The notes under the pieces were generated by a model. It searched no databases. It was not told where the DNA came from and worked only from the letters and a program-made list of their open reading frames with translations. Positions 23,055 to 31,357 of a stretch of 36,198 bases of DNA are shown one piece after another. Each line of letters begins with the position of its first letter. Position 1 is the stretch's first letter. The stretch is from an uncultured Eisenbergiella sp. Its GTDB lineage: Bacteria > Bacillota > Clostridia > Lachnospirales > Lachnospiraceae. The DNA lies in assembly GCA_910585455.1 (NCBI GenBank), contig CAJUEL010000046.1, positions 1 to 36,198 of the forward strand. Reading direction: 5' to 3'. Made by a program: the position numbers and the translations under genes.

Positions 23055-24794
23055 TTATTTGTTTTTATAAGGCGGGAAAAAGAAATCCACACCCAGCTGC
23101 TTTTTGGCGCGCTGTAAATTATCATTGCTGTATGAGGTAATCAGATCCAGATCGCACACGGTAGGAAGCGTCTGCTGTATTTCCGCATATTTTTCCTCAA
23201 AGGCTTCCGGCGTCTTTGCCGTCAAAAGCTCCGCTTCCGCAATCGTCATATAGCTGTTGAGCTTCGTGTTCTCCTCACGCACCTTCGTCAGGTTCGGGTC
23301 GTTGGGATCCGCAATGCTTTGCATGGGCTGATAGGAGTACTTCTCCATTCCTTCTTTCAGCGCCTTATCGCTGGTGAGGTAGCTTCGGCGTCCCTCCCAT
23401 GTGCTCAAATCCTCTGCCGCAACGAGCTTGTCATGCGCCGCCGGATTTACGAAAAGCGGAATGCTGTTGATTCCCAGCTCCTTCTGGGCATTGGGATTGC
23501 TCTCCATCTCTTCCTTAAACGCATCCGTCCACGCCATCAGACCGTCCTCCTGGTATTCGAAGGTTTCTCCTTCCCAGCCCATCTTCATCTGGATCGCGCC
23601 TTCGTCGCTGCACAGCCAGCTGATGAATTTAATCACCTTATCCACGGCGTTGCAGTCTTTGGAAATGATGGTCTGCTGATATCCCCAGCCTGACAGATCG
23701 GACAATGTGGGATCGTCTCCGTTGGAATTGCGCAGGACAACGGGCACATAATACGCATTTTCATCCGTATCCAGCAAGGTCCGCATGGATTCGGCATAGT
23801 CCTGCGGTGCGGCGATCAGGGCAAATACGCGCCCCGCAGCGACCTTTTCCTTTACGCCGTCCCGGGTATCCGTATAATTGGCATCCAGAATCAGCCCGCG
23901 GCGATATGCCTCATTCAAAAATTCATAGGTTTCCTTGTTCGTGCCCGCAAGCCACGTATTATAAACCTGTCCGTCCTCTGTTTCCCAGGGCACCGCAAAA
24001 TATCCGCTCACAATACCATAGGCCTCGTTTCCGTTCTCGTTCAGCTGGATGCCGATGATATCCATACCCTCGTAGGTCCCGATTTCGTTCACGGCACGTT
24101 CACAGGCGTCCAGAAAATCCTTCGGTGATTCCATGCTGGGATTGCCCAGCTGCTCAAGCATATCGGCGCGCACAACGATACAGCGGTTGGGCAGATACCC
24201 CTGTCCCTCTTCCACATCCTCGGAAGAATACGCACAGCTCGGATATCCATAGGTCTTGCCGTCGTTTAACGCATACCAGTTCACAATATCCTTGCGGAAG
24301 TTCGCCTGCTCCTCCTCCGTCAGATAAGTCTCCAGAAGCTCATTGTAAGAATACAGCATGTCCGCCTCCGCCATCTGCCGGATCAGGTTCGTATAGCTGG
24401 AATCCCAGATTCCGTTGGTCGTGATCACATCCGGAATGTCATCCGCTGAAATATAGGCGGACAGCTGGGTCCCGGAATCGTCCGCCGCCGTAACAAATTC
24501 GATTTCAATGCCGAATTTTTCCTGAATTTCGGCAGTCATTCTGTCCTTCCCCCACTTTTCCACGTTCACCGTGAAAGAAGGCTCTGAAAGATACCATGTA
24601 ATCTTGTCCACCGTCTGCGCGCTTTCCGCTGCCGCACCTGCGTCTTCCTCCTTTTCCTGCCCTGCATCCGGAGCGTTTTCGCTCCCCTGTGCCGTCTCGC
24701 CTGCCGTGGCAGGCGCCTGGGTGTTGCCACAGCCCGCAAGCGAAAATGCCGCGATCGCCGCTGCCAACAATACCGCAATCCTGTTTCTCTTCAT
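23055..24794 (-). CDS. LplA-like binding lipoprotein of ABC importer, locus B
   Basis: This 579-residue protein is a large family 1 extracytoplasmic binding protein of the LplA type, longer than the 485-residue locus A protein. It has a lipoprotein signal peptide with lipobox FSLAGCG (cysteine at about 22), an Ala/Gly/Glu-rich linker to about residue 60, and a mature domain from KITWYLSEPSF. AYISADDIPDVITTNG and WGYQQTIISKDC are typical of the group. The ATG at 24794 follows AGGAGG. It is the last gene of the locus B operon, 267 bases after the LplC-like permease, and ends before a strong terminator. The substrate is probably a nucleoside or ribosyl conjugate by context. Confidence 0.9.
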   Translation of the reverse strand: MKRNRIAVLLAAAIAAFSLAGCGNTQAPATAGETAQGSENAPDAGQEKEEDAGAAAESAQTVDKITWYLSEPSFTVNVEKWGKDRMTAEIQEKFGIEIEFVTAADDSGTQLSAYISADDIPDVITTNGIWDSSYTNLIRQMAEADMLYSYNELLETYLTEEEQANFRKDIVNWYALNDGKTYGYPSCAYSSEDVEEGQGYLPNRCIVVRADMLEQLGNPSMESPKDFLDACERAVNEIGTYEGMDIIGIQLNENGNEAYGIVSGYFAVPWETEDGQVYNTWLAGTNKETYEFLNEAYRRGLILDANYTDTRDGVKEKVAAGRVFALIAAPQDYAESMRTLLDTDENAYYVPVVLRNSNGDDPTLSDLSGWGYQQTIISKDCNAVDKVIKFISWLCSDEGAIQMKMGWEGETFEYQEDGLMAWTDAFKEEMESNPNAQKELGINSIPLFVNPAAHDKLVAAEDLSTWEGRRSYLTSDKALKEGMEKYSYQPMQSIADPNDPNLTKVREENTKLNSYMTIAEAELLTAKTPEAFEEKYAEIQQTLPTVCDLDLITSYSNDNLQRAKKQLGVDFFFPPYKNK

Positions 24795-25061
24795 CGTACC
24801 CTTTCCTCCTTTTTGTGTACTGTTTTCCCCAAATCTCTCCCCATCCTGCGGGTCCAGATTTTATGCATCTATCGCGAACGGCAAGCACGCATTTTTGCCA
24901 TCCGCCGTAAAAACTGTCCGCCCTTTGCCGCTTCTGATGAAGGCGATACCGCCGGGCGGCAGCTTTTATCCTCTGTCATCCACGCCATTGTCTCATGCTC
25001 ATACCTCTTGTGCGCTTTGATACACATACCAATTGATAGCATGGAAATTTATTTCCGGACT
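24795..25061 (-). other. Gap between LplC permease and binding protein, locus B
   Basis: This 267-base gap holds no clear gene. A small palindrome GGAAAT-TT-ATTTCC lies at 25043-25056 just after the permease stop, and a GC-rich hairpin-like stretch (GCCGCC/GGCGG) near 24950-24965. A 36-codon frame exists but lacks a ribosome binding site. The gap may allow separate, higher expression of the binding protein. Confidence 0.4.
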
Positions 25062-25979
25062 TTACCCTTTCAGCGATCCCAGCATGATGCCTTTTGCAAG
25101 AAACCGCTGCAGAAACGGATAAATGAACAAAATCGGAATGGTGCTGACCACAATGGTCGCATACCGGACATTCGTCGTGGAAATATTCGATACCAGATCG
25201 GAAGGAAGACCTCCCATTTCCGCTGTGCTCGTAAATTCCGAGGTTTTGATCATTTTATACAAAAACAGCTGCAGCGTCTGCAAATTGCGGTCCGTCGTAT
25301 AAACCATGGCGTCAAAGAACGAATTCCACTGCCCGACGCCTACCCAAAGCGTTACCGTAGCCAGCACCGGCTTGGACAGAGGCAGGTAAAGCCTGCTGTA
25401 GATCGTAAATTCAGATGCGCCATCCATCACGGCCGATTCATGGATTTCCCCCGCGATGCTTCTGAAATAGTTGGAAATGATGATCATGTTATAGACGGAA
25501 AACATGCCGGGAATCACATAGACCCAGAAGCTGTTCAAAAGCCGCAGCGTCTTTAACAGCAGATAAAACGGAATCAATCCGCCGCCGAAAAACATGGTCA
25601 GCATACAATACCAGTAAATCCCGGAGCGGCAGGGAAGATCGTCCCTGCTCATGGCATACGCCACCATGGAAGTAAAACCCAGATGGCAGATGGTCGTGAT
25701 GACCGTCCGGGCAATCGTAACCCGAAAGCCGATCCACAGCCGGGAATCCACCATGACCACCCGATAGTTCTCCATGCTGAACACCCTGGGCCAGAACAAA
25801 ACGCCGCCGCGCAGATAATCGGAGCCGCTGTTAAAGGAACCGACCACCACATACCAGAACGGATACAGACAAATCAGCGTGAACATTGCCAGCAGCGCTA
25901 TGATCACCCAGTCCCAGACATTGTTTTTCCCCAGATGCTTCTCCCCCCTGCCGCCGTTTTTTCCGACTTTGATTCTCAT
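25062..25979 (-). CDS. CUT1 ABC importer permease, LplC type, locus B
   Basis: This 305-residue permease is LplC/YtcP-like. After a basic start it has about six membrane segments, the first reading VWDWVIIALLAMFTLICLYP. The EAA loop is EIHESAVMDGAS followed by LYLPLSKP, and the end FLAKGIMLGSLKG is typical. The ATG at 25979 lies ten bases after AAAGGGGG and 20 bases after the stop of the LplB-like gene. It differs in class from the locus A permeases although both loci share the same catabolic enzymes. No ATPase gene is nearby. Confidence 0.9.
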   Translation of the reverse strand: MRIKVGKNGGRGEKHLGKNNVWDWVIIALLAMFTLICLYPFWYVVVGSFNSGSDYLRGGVLFWPRVFSMENYRVVMVDSRLWIGFRVTIARTVITTICHLGFTSMVAYAMSRDDLPCRSGIYWYCMLTMFFGGGLIPFYLLLKTLRLLNSFWVYVIPGMFSVYNMIIISNYFRSIAGEIHESAVMDGASEFTIYSRLYLPLSKPVLATVTLWVGVGQWNSFFDAMVYTTDRNLQTLQLFLYKMIKTSEFTSTAEMGGLPSDLVSNISTTNVRYATIVVSTIPILFIYPFLQRFLAKGIMLGSLKG

Positions 25980-25999
25980 CTCTTTTCTTCCCCCTTTCG

Positions 26000-26920
26000 C
26001 TAAAAAATGCCGTTGCCCGTCTTCTTTTTGGCAATATAATTACTGCTCCCCAGCAGGACAACCGCAACGACAGAGCGAAACAGGCCTACCGCTGTCGTAT
26101 AGGAATAGCGCCGGTCAGCGATGCCGACCTTATATACATAAGTATCCAACACCTCGCTTCTGACCAGGTTCAGCGGATTTTGCAGCATGTAAATTCTGTC
26201 AAAGCCCGATCCCAGAATACCGCTTATTGCCAGCAGCAGCATGACCATGACCGTGGGCATGATACAGGGAATCGTCACATAAAGCGCCGTCTTCCAGCGG
26301 TTCGCCCCATCGATGTGCGCCGCCTCATAAATTTCCTGATCCACGCCCGCAATGGCGGACACATAAACCACTGATCCCCAGCCGGTTCCTTTGATGACAG
26401 ATGAGATAATGATGATCGGATAAAAATACCCCGGCTGAGAAAGAAACGGGATCGGCTGATTGATGACATGGAAACGCATCAGCACATCATTGATAAAGCC
26501 ACCGTCCGAGCTCACAAACATCTGCACAATACCCGCAAATACTACCCAGGAAATGAAATACGGAAAATAAGTCGTTGTCTGCACCACCTTACGGAATCGC
26601 TGACTGCGCAGCTCGTTTAAAAGCAGCGCGAACATAATCGGGATCGGAAAGGTGATCACCAGCTCCAGAATTCCCAGCACCAGCGTATTGTACATCACGC
26701 TTCCGAATTGGGCATCCGTCACGAATTTAATGAAATTGGACATTCCCACCCATGGCTTTTCCATCAGGTCCTTCATGATATTCATGGAATAATCCAGATC
26801 CTTGAAAGCGATCGCAATGCCGAACATCGGAATATAGTTAAACACCAGCAGATACAGAACCCCCGCCATCGCCATCGCAAAAATCTGCCAGTTGAAACGG
26901 CGCTTTCCCCTTTTTTGCAT
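26000..26920 (-). CDS. CUT1 ABC importer permease, LplB type, locus B
   Basis: This 306-residue permease is LplB-like, with FNYIPMFGIAIAFKDLDYS in and after the first segment and an EAA loop EIYEAAHIDGANRW followed by TIPCIMP. The C-terminus KKKTGNGIF matches LplB proteins. The ATG at 26920 follows AGAAAGGGG. It comes 100 bases after the nucleoside hydrolase gene on the same strand and is read with the LplC-like gene. Its closest resemblance within the window is the permease at 1152-2090, not that of locus A. Confidence 0.9.
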   Translation of the reverse strand: MQKRGKRRFNWQIFAMAMAGVLYLLVFNYIPMFGIAIAFKDLDYSMNIMKDLMEKPWVGMSNFIKFVTDAQFGSVMYNTLVLGILELVITFPIPIMFALLLNELRSQRFRKVVQTTTYFPYFISWVVFAGIVQMFVSSDGGFINDVLMRFHVINQPIPFLSQPGYFYPIIIISSVIKGTGWGSVVYVSAIAGVDQEIYEAAHIDGANRWKTALYVTIPCIMPTVMVMLLLAISGILGSGFDRIYMLQNPLNLVRSEVLDTYVYKVGIADRRYSYTTAVGLFRSVVAVVLLGSSNYIAKKKTGNGIF

Positions 26921-27020
26921 GCCTTCCCCTTTCTAAAATCTCAAATTACATTTTCTTACTACGCAGAACTGTCATAACCATTCAGCTCTGCCTAAATGAT
27001 TACGCTTCATCTGCATACCA

Positions 27021-27989
27021 TCAATTTTCGCGCGCAATATCTCTGTTGAGAATTTCCTCTATGATATCCTCCACCTCTTTACAAGGCATTTTTTCCACGA
27101 AAAAAGTCTGTCTGGAGCCCGCTTCCCCATGCCAGGAGGTTACGCCTGCATCGTCTACCTGAATTCTCCCATATGGATGCAGCTCCCAGTATTCTGCATC
27201 CGGGCGGATCGCATAAAGCATTGTCGCGCCGTCCCAGGTTTCCCGGCCGATGGAGCCGCCGCCTTCCCTGCCGCTAAAATATGTAAAGCAGGTCCGCACC
27301 GGATTATTCACCGGCCCCCTTATCTGCAAATCCTTACAGGTGATTATTTTCGCCCCAATCTCAAAGCTGCAGAAAATCAGCTCTGACGGCCAAAGGTCAC
27401 AAACGATCTGTGCCGCTTTGATATCGCACTTCACATTCCATTCCGGCTCTTCCCTGTATCTGTCCTTTGTAACCATCGGCTCCCGCCAGGCTTCAAAAAA
27501 ACGTCCCGCCATACAGACTGTCGTCTCCACCTTCTGTCGCACCAGCTCCGTACCGGTCAGCTCGCTGCATTCGTCCGGTCCGCTCTGTAACAGCTTCGCC
27601 AGGCTCGTCAATGCTCCGGTGGCCACAATTGTCACCTTTTCCTTCGTTTCGGACAGGGTTTTGCGCAAAAGCCTCACCGTGTTTTCATATTCCTCGCCTC
27701 TTTTATAACGTGTATCGTACCGCAATGCCGTATCCGACGCATATACGTCATGCCATTCATTCGGCAAAAGACCTTCCTTTTCGTCAAAGCTCCCCACCGG
27801 AATTTCCGGATGTCCATAATAGCTCAGAATCGCCTCAATACATCCCGCTGCCCCTACGCATGCCGTACAGCTCGTCACTGCCAGCAGCTCGCACTCTCCC
27901 ACATTCATCAGCTCCAACGCCACCGCCAGCGCTGCGGCATCGTCACAGTCACAGCCGATATCCGTATCAAAAATAATTTTTCTTCCCAT
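27021..27989 (-). CDS. IUNH-family nucleoside hydrolase, locus B
   Basis: This 322-residue protein is a close paralogue of the locus A enzyme at 13909-14886. The metal-binding start IIFDTDIGCDCDDAAAL is the same, as are VATGALTSLAKLL and most tryptophan positions. Differences cluster in loops (SCTACVGAAG in place of SCTMGEAAPG, and the FSGREGGGS region), which may alter base preference. The ATG at 27989 follows GAGAGGGG. It is second in the locus B operon, 76 bases after the ribokinase, whereas in locus A it is last, so gene order has been rearranged. The expected reaction is release of ribose from a nucleoside. Confidence 0.88.
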   Translation of the reverse strand: MGRKIIFDTDIGCDCDDAAALAVALELMNVGECELLAVTSCTACVGAAGCIEAILSYYGHPEIPVGSFDEKEGLLPNEWHDVYASDTALRYDTRYKRGEEYENTVRLLRKTLSETKEKVTIVATGALTSLAKLLQSGPDECSELTGTELVRQKVETTVCMAGRFFEAWREPMVTKDRYREEPEWNVKCDIKAAQIVCDLWPSELIFCSFEIGAKIITCKDLQIRGPVNNPVRTCFTYFSGREGGGSIGRETWDGATMLYAIRPDAEYWELHPYGRIQVDDAGVTSWHGEAGSRQTFFVEKMPCKEVEDIIEEILNRDIAREN

Positions 27990-28065
27990 CCCGTTATCCC
28001 CTCTCTGTTTTTGTCCGTAAATTCTGCCACCGCCTGCGGCTTGTCCGGTAACGACATTTTTTCTC

Positions 28066-29016
28066 TTATACCGCTTCCCGCGCGGCCGCAGCCAGCGCCG
28101 TCACCTCGCTGCGCAGCGGGAGCGATTCCTGCGCTCCACAGCGCGTTACGGCAATCGCGGATGCGCAGATTGCAAATTCCACCGCATCAGCTTCTGCCAT
28201 TCCTTCCGCCAGCGCTGCCGCAAACGCGCCGTTAAAGCAATCTCCCGCCGCCGTAGTGTCCACCGCCTTTACGGATTTTGCGGGATAGTATGCGGTATAC
28301 CCCTTTTTAAAAACACCGCATCCCTTATCCCCCATTGTCACGATGATCGTCTTAACCCCCTTATCCAAAAGCTTTTGCGTCCCCGCCTTAAGCGCTTCCT
28401 CATATTCTGTACACCCCGTCAGGTCTTCCTTTCCCCCGCTCAGCCGCATCAGCTCCGTTTCATTCGGCGTCAGATAATCCAGCTTCCGGTAAATCCCGTC
28501 GGGAATATATTCCGGTGCGGGCGCTGGATTTAAAATAACTCTCTTTCCCGCCAGGCTGGCCTCCTCAATCGCCTGATACAGCGCCTCTCTGGGAATTTCC
28601 ATCTGCACCAGAACAATATCGCTCTCCAGAATCATCTCTTTCTGCCTGGAAAGGTAACCCTCATCGCAGGAAAGGTTTGCGCCCTGATTCACGACAATGC
28701 AATTGCCTCCGTTTTCCTCCACACAGATAAATGCGCTTCCCGTCGCCACCGTCTGGTCAACATTGATGCCGGAAACATCCACGCCCTCCCCCGAAAGCGC
28801 CTGCAGCTGTTTCCTTCCGAAATCATCGTCTCCCACACATCCCAGCATTCGCACCCTGCCCCCCAGCCGCGCCGCCGCAAATGCCTGGTTCGCCCCCTTT
28901 CCTCCAAGACCATAGGACATGCTCTGCGCAAGGATGGTCTCTCCGGCTTTTGGCAATTCCTTTACCCGGACCGTCATATCCACATTCATGCTTCCGATCA
29001 CAAGGATATCTCCCAT
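28066..29016 (-). CDS. rbsK: Ribokinase, locus B
   Basis: This 316-residue ribokinase is the locus B counterpart of 19815-20765 and the same length. GSMNVD (8-13), GGKGANQA (38-45), NETE and DTTAAGDCFNGA are all present, so it should be an active kinase. I use the ATG at 29016, with AGGGGGAAG upstream, and not the open frame reaching 29064. It is the first gene of the locus B operon, transcribed from the minus-strand promoter at 29101-29129 under the operator at 29079-29094. With two ordinary ribokinases and two fused kinase domains, the window holds four ribokinase-like domains. Confidence 0.93.
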   Translation of the reverse strand: MGDILVIGSMNVDMTVRVKELPKAGETILAQSMSYGLGGKGANQAFAAARLGGRVRMLGCVGDDDFGRKQLQALSGEGVDVSGINVDQTVATGSAFICVEENGGNCIVVNQGANLSCDEGYLSRQKEMILESDIVLVQMEIPREALYQAIEEASLAGKRVILNPAPAPEYIPDGIYRKLDYLTPNETELMRLSGGKEDLTGCTEYEEALKAGTQKLLDKGVKTIIVTMGDKGCGVFKKGYTAYYPAKSVKAVDTTAAGDCFNGAFAAALAEGMAEADAVEFAICASAIAVTRCGAQESLPLRSEVTALAAAAREAV

Positions 29017-29078
29017 TCTATTCTTCCCCCTGTAGTGTAATAATCCCGTTTTCCAGAATGTCACTGATAAATTATTTT

Positions 29079-29129
29079 AATAAAACGCTTTACTGACTTG
29101 ATTTTTACATACTTTTATAGTAAAGTCAA
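29079..29129. promoter_or_regulatory. Overlapping divergent promoters with LacI operator, locus B
   Basis: The operator-like AATAAAACGCTTTACT (29079-29094) has the central CG typical of LacI-family sites. Plus strand: TTGATT (29098-29103), 17 bases, TAAAGT (29121-29126) toward fusion copy 2. Minus strand: TTGACT (29129-29124), 17 bases, AAAAAT (29106-29101) toward rbsK. Spacing and order equal those of locus A, although the surrounding bases have diverged, which supports function. Confidence 0.7.
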
Positions 29130-29238
29130 TTAATAATGTGTGATATGTACAAGAAAGTACTTTTCTAATAAATTTTCCTGTATTTTTCTATACATAAAGC
29201 ACATGAATTTCATGCTCACATAATTGGAGGGATTATAG

Positions 29239-31212
29239 ATGACCATTCATGAAATCGCCCGGCTGGCAGGCGTATCCATTTCCACCGTTTCCAAAATTAT
29301 GAACCACAAGGATCAAAACATCACAGCGGAAACCAGAGAGAGAGTTCTGCGGATCGCAAAGGAATACAACTATGTCCCCTATGCCTTTGCCCAGAACGCG
29401 TCTGTTTCCAAAACCTTTCTTCTTGGCGTCCTTATGCCGGACTGCTTCCGATACGGCCAGCTTTTAAAGGGTATCCTGGAACAGGCGCAGCAACATGGTT
29501 ATCGCATTATCACATGCTGCAGCCATGGAGACAGCGAAACAGAATTGAAACACATTTCAGCCCTGTGCAAGGCTAAGGTGGACGGCGTGATCTGGGAGCC
29601 TGTCTGTCCGGAAAGCCTACCCCGAAAAAAATATTTTGAAGAGATCAACGCATGCATCACCTTTCTCAACGCAGCGCAGGAGGATTCTTTCCTGATGGAC
29701 TACCGGATTTTAGTCAAACGCGCCGCCGAACAGTTTATTGCGCAAAAGCATGTAAATTTCTCGTTGCTTATGTCTCCCGACGACTCTGCTTATGCCGCCG
29801 CGCTTTCCGGATACAAGGCGGCTCTTTTTGACAATCAGCTGCCCTTTGACGCCGACCACATTCTCAACGGCAATTTTTCAGACTGGATCCCGAAAATAAA
29901 ATCCATGCGCATGACGGGAGCCATCTGCATGGAGTACAAGCATGCTTTGCAGCTTCTGGCGCTTCTGGAGCAATATCAGTATCAGGTCCCGAATGATTTC
30001 TCCGTCCTCGCTATGATAGACGACGCGACAGAGCCGGTGCTCTCTGAGTCCGTTTCCACCCTCCCTGTTCCTTTTTACCAGTTCGGCATACACCTGTGCG
30101 CCCACCTTCTTAACCAGTGCGAGCAACACAAGACCACATACACCCCGTTCGCGCCTGACGCTGTCCCGTCACATTTCGCCACGCTGGACGTGCCTCCCAC
30201 CGTCAAGCTCCCCCACATCATTGTGGTGGGCAGCATCAACATCGATACGACGTTGAATATCGGGCGGCTGCCCAAGCTGGGCGAAACAATCACCACCGCC
30301 CGCCACACCATCACCCCGGGCGGCAAGGGCATCAATCAGGCTGTCGGCGTCGCCAAGCTCAATCACAAGGTCATGCTTCTGGGAAATGTGGGAAATGATC
30401 TGGAAACAGGGCTGATTTATTCCTGTTTAAAAGAATACGGCATTGATACGGCAGGTATCCAGAAGGACAAATCCTCCGATACCGGCAGGGCATATATTCA
30501 GGTACAGGACAGCGGCGAATCCACCATCACTCTGCTGACCGGCGCCAACGGCACCCTGTCCGCCAAAGCTATCCAGGACAACCGGCAGATGTTTCACAAC
30601 TGCGCATACTGCCTGCTGCAAACCGAGGTTGCCCTGGAGGCCGTCGAGGCTGCCGCTGTCATCGCGCGCTCCCAGGGCGTAAAGACAATTTTAAAACCCT
30701 CCTCCGTCACCAGCCTGCCCGACGCTCTGCTGCAGAACACAGACATCTTTCTGCCAAACCGGGCGGAAATGGCGATTCTGTGCAACGAAGCGCCGGCTTT
30801 TGCACCCGAAGACTTAAGCCGCCAGGCAGACCGCTTTCTGCAAAAGGGAACCGGCGCGGTCATCATCACGCTGGGCGGAGACGGCTGCTTTTTAAAGGAC
30901 CAGACCGGATCCATGCATTTCCCCGCCGCCGATTTCATCCCCATGGACAAAACCGGCGGCAGCGATGCCTTCATCAGCGCCCTGACCTCCTATCTGCTCT
31001 ACGGCTACGACCTGCCCGCCGCCATCCGCATCGCCAACTATGCCGCTGGCTTCTGCATCTCCCGGCAGGGCATCGTGCCCGCCCTGATCGATCAGACCTC
31101 GCTGGAAAAATATATTCAGAACGTCTGCCCCAGTCTGCTCACAAGGCCTGGATCTGCTTTTCAGAGCGCAAGCCAGATAGTCCCGTTGCCAGTAACGGTA
31201 CCTGAAATTTGA
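29239..31212 (+). CDS. LacI repressor fused to PfkB/ribokinase domain, copy 2
   Basis: This 657-residue protein has the same plan as copy 1. The helix-turn-helix (MTIHEIARLAGVSISTVSKI) is almost unchanged, so both proteins probably read the same operator. The sensor region has diverged (for example CFRYGQLLKGI against CLQYGRLLDGA), so the inducers may differ. From residue 307 to 624 the DNA is identical to copy 1, including the altered GGSD loop with Asp576. The C-terminus is about 20 residues longer (TRPGSAFQSASQIVPLPVTV and a few more). The ATG at 29239 follows TTGGAGGG. It is divergent from rbsK of locus B and ends before a strong terminator. Confidence 0.93.
   Translation: MTIHEIARLAGVSISTVSKIMNHKDQNITAETRERVLRIAKEYNYVPYAFAQNASVSKTFLLGVLMPDCFRYGQLLKGILEQAQQHGYRIITCCSHGDSETELKHISALCKAKVDGVIWEPVCPESLPRKKYFEEINACITFLNAAQEDSFLMDYRILVKRAAEQFIAQKHVNFSLLMSPDDSAYAAALSGYKAALFDNQLPFDADHILNGNFSDWIPKIKSMRMTGAICMEYKHALQLLALLEQYQYQVPNDFSVLAMIDDATEPVLSESVSTLPVPFYQFGIHLCAHLLNQCEQHKTTYTPFAPDAVPSHFATLDVPPTVKLPHIIVVGSINIDTTLNIGRLPKLGETITTARHTITPGGKGINQAVGVAKLNHKVMLLGNVGNDLETGLIYSCLKEYGIDTAGIQKDKSSDTGRAYIQVQDSGESTITLLTGANGTLSAKAIQDNRQMFHNCAYCLLQTEVALEAVEAAAVIARSQGVKTILKPSSVTSLPDALLQNTDIFLPNRAEMAILCNEAPAFAPEDLSRQADRFLQKGTGAVIITLGGDGCFLKDQTGSMHFPAADFIPMDKTGGSDAFISALTSYLLYGYDLPAAIRIANYAAGFCISRQGIVPALIDQTSLEKYIQNVCPSLLTRPGSAFQSASQIVPLPVTVPEI
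30157..31109 (+). repeat. 953-bp direct repeat, copy 2 (kinase half)
   Basis: Identical to 21966-22918 by line-by-line comparison, same orientation. Together the copies flank the whole locus B operon and the LacI half of copy 2, so recombination between them would remove or duplicate exactly 8,191 bases while leaving an intact fusion gene. Confidence 0.97.
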
Positions 31213-31302
31213 AACGCCACAGGCATCAGAGGCTGATTCCCGCTCCATTCGCCAACTGCCTACGCAGGCACGGTCACCCGGACCATTGCCCGCATGCATA
31301 AA

Positions 31303-31357
31303 GCGGGGCTGTAAAAACAGAATATATAAAATTCTGTTCTTACAGCCCGCAGTTTTT
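31303..31357 (+). terminator. Terminator of fusion copy 2
   Basis: A long hairpin with GGGCTGTAA and TTACAGCCC outer arms and AACAGAAT/ATTCTGTT inner arms (31303-31350) is followed on the plus strand by AGTTTTTT. It lies about 90 bases after the stop of copy 2 and abuts the converging sipL-like gene. Confidence 0.88.

Noticed and set aside
30427..30974. Antisense frames repeated in both fusion genes
   Set aside because: They appear twice only because the kinase halves are identical DNA; they are not independent evidence for genes.
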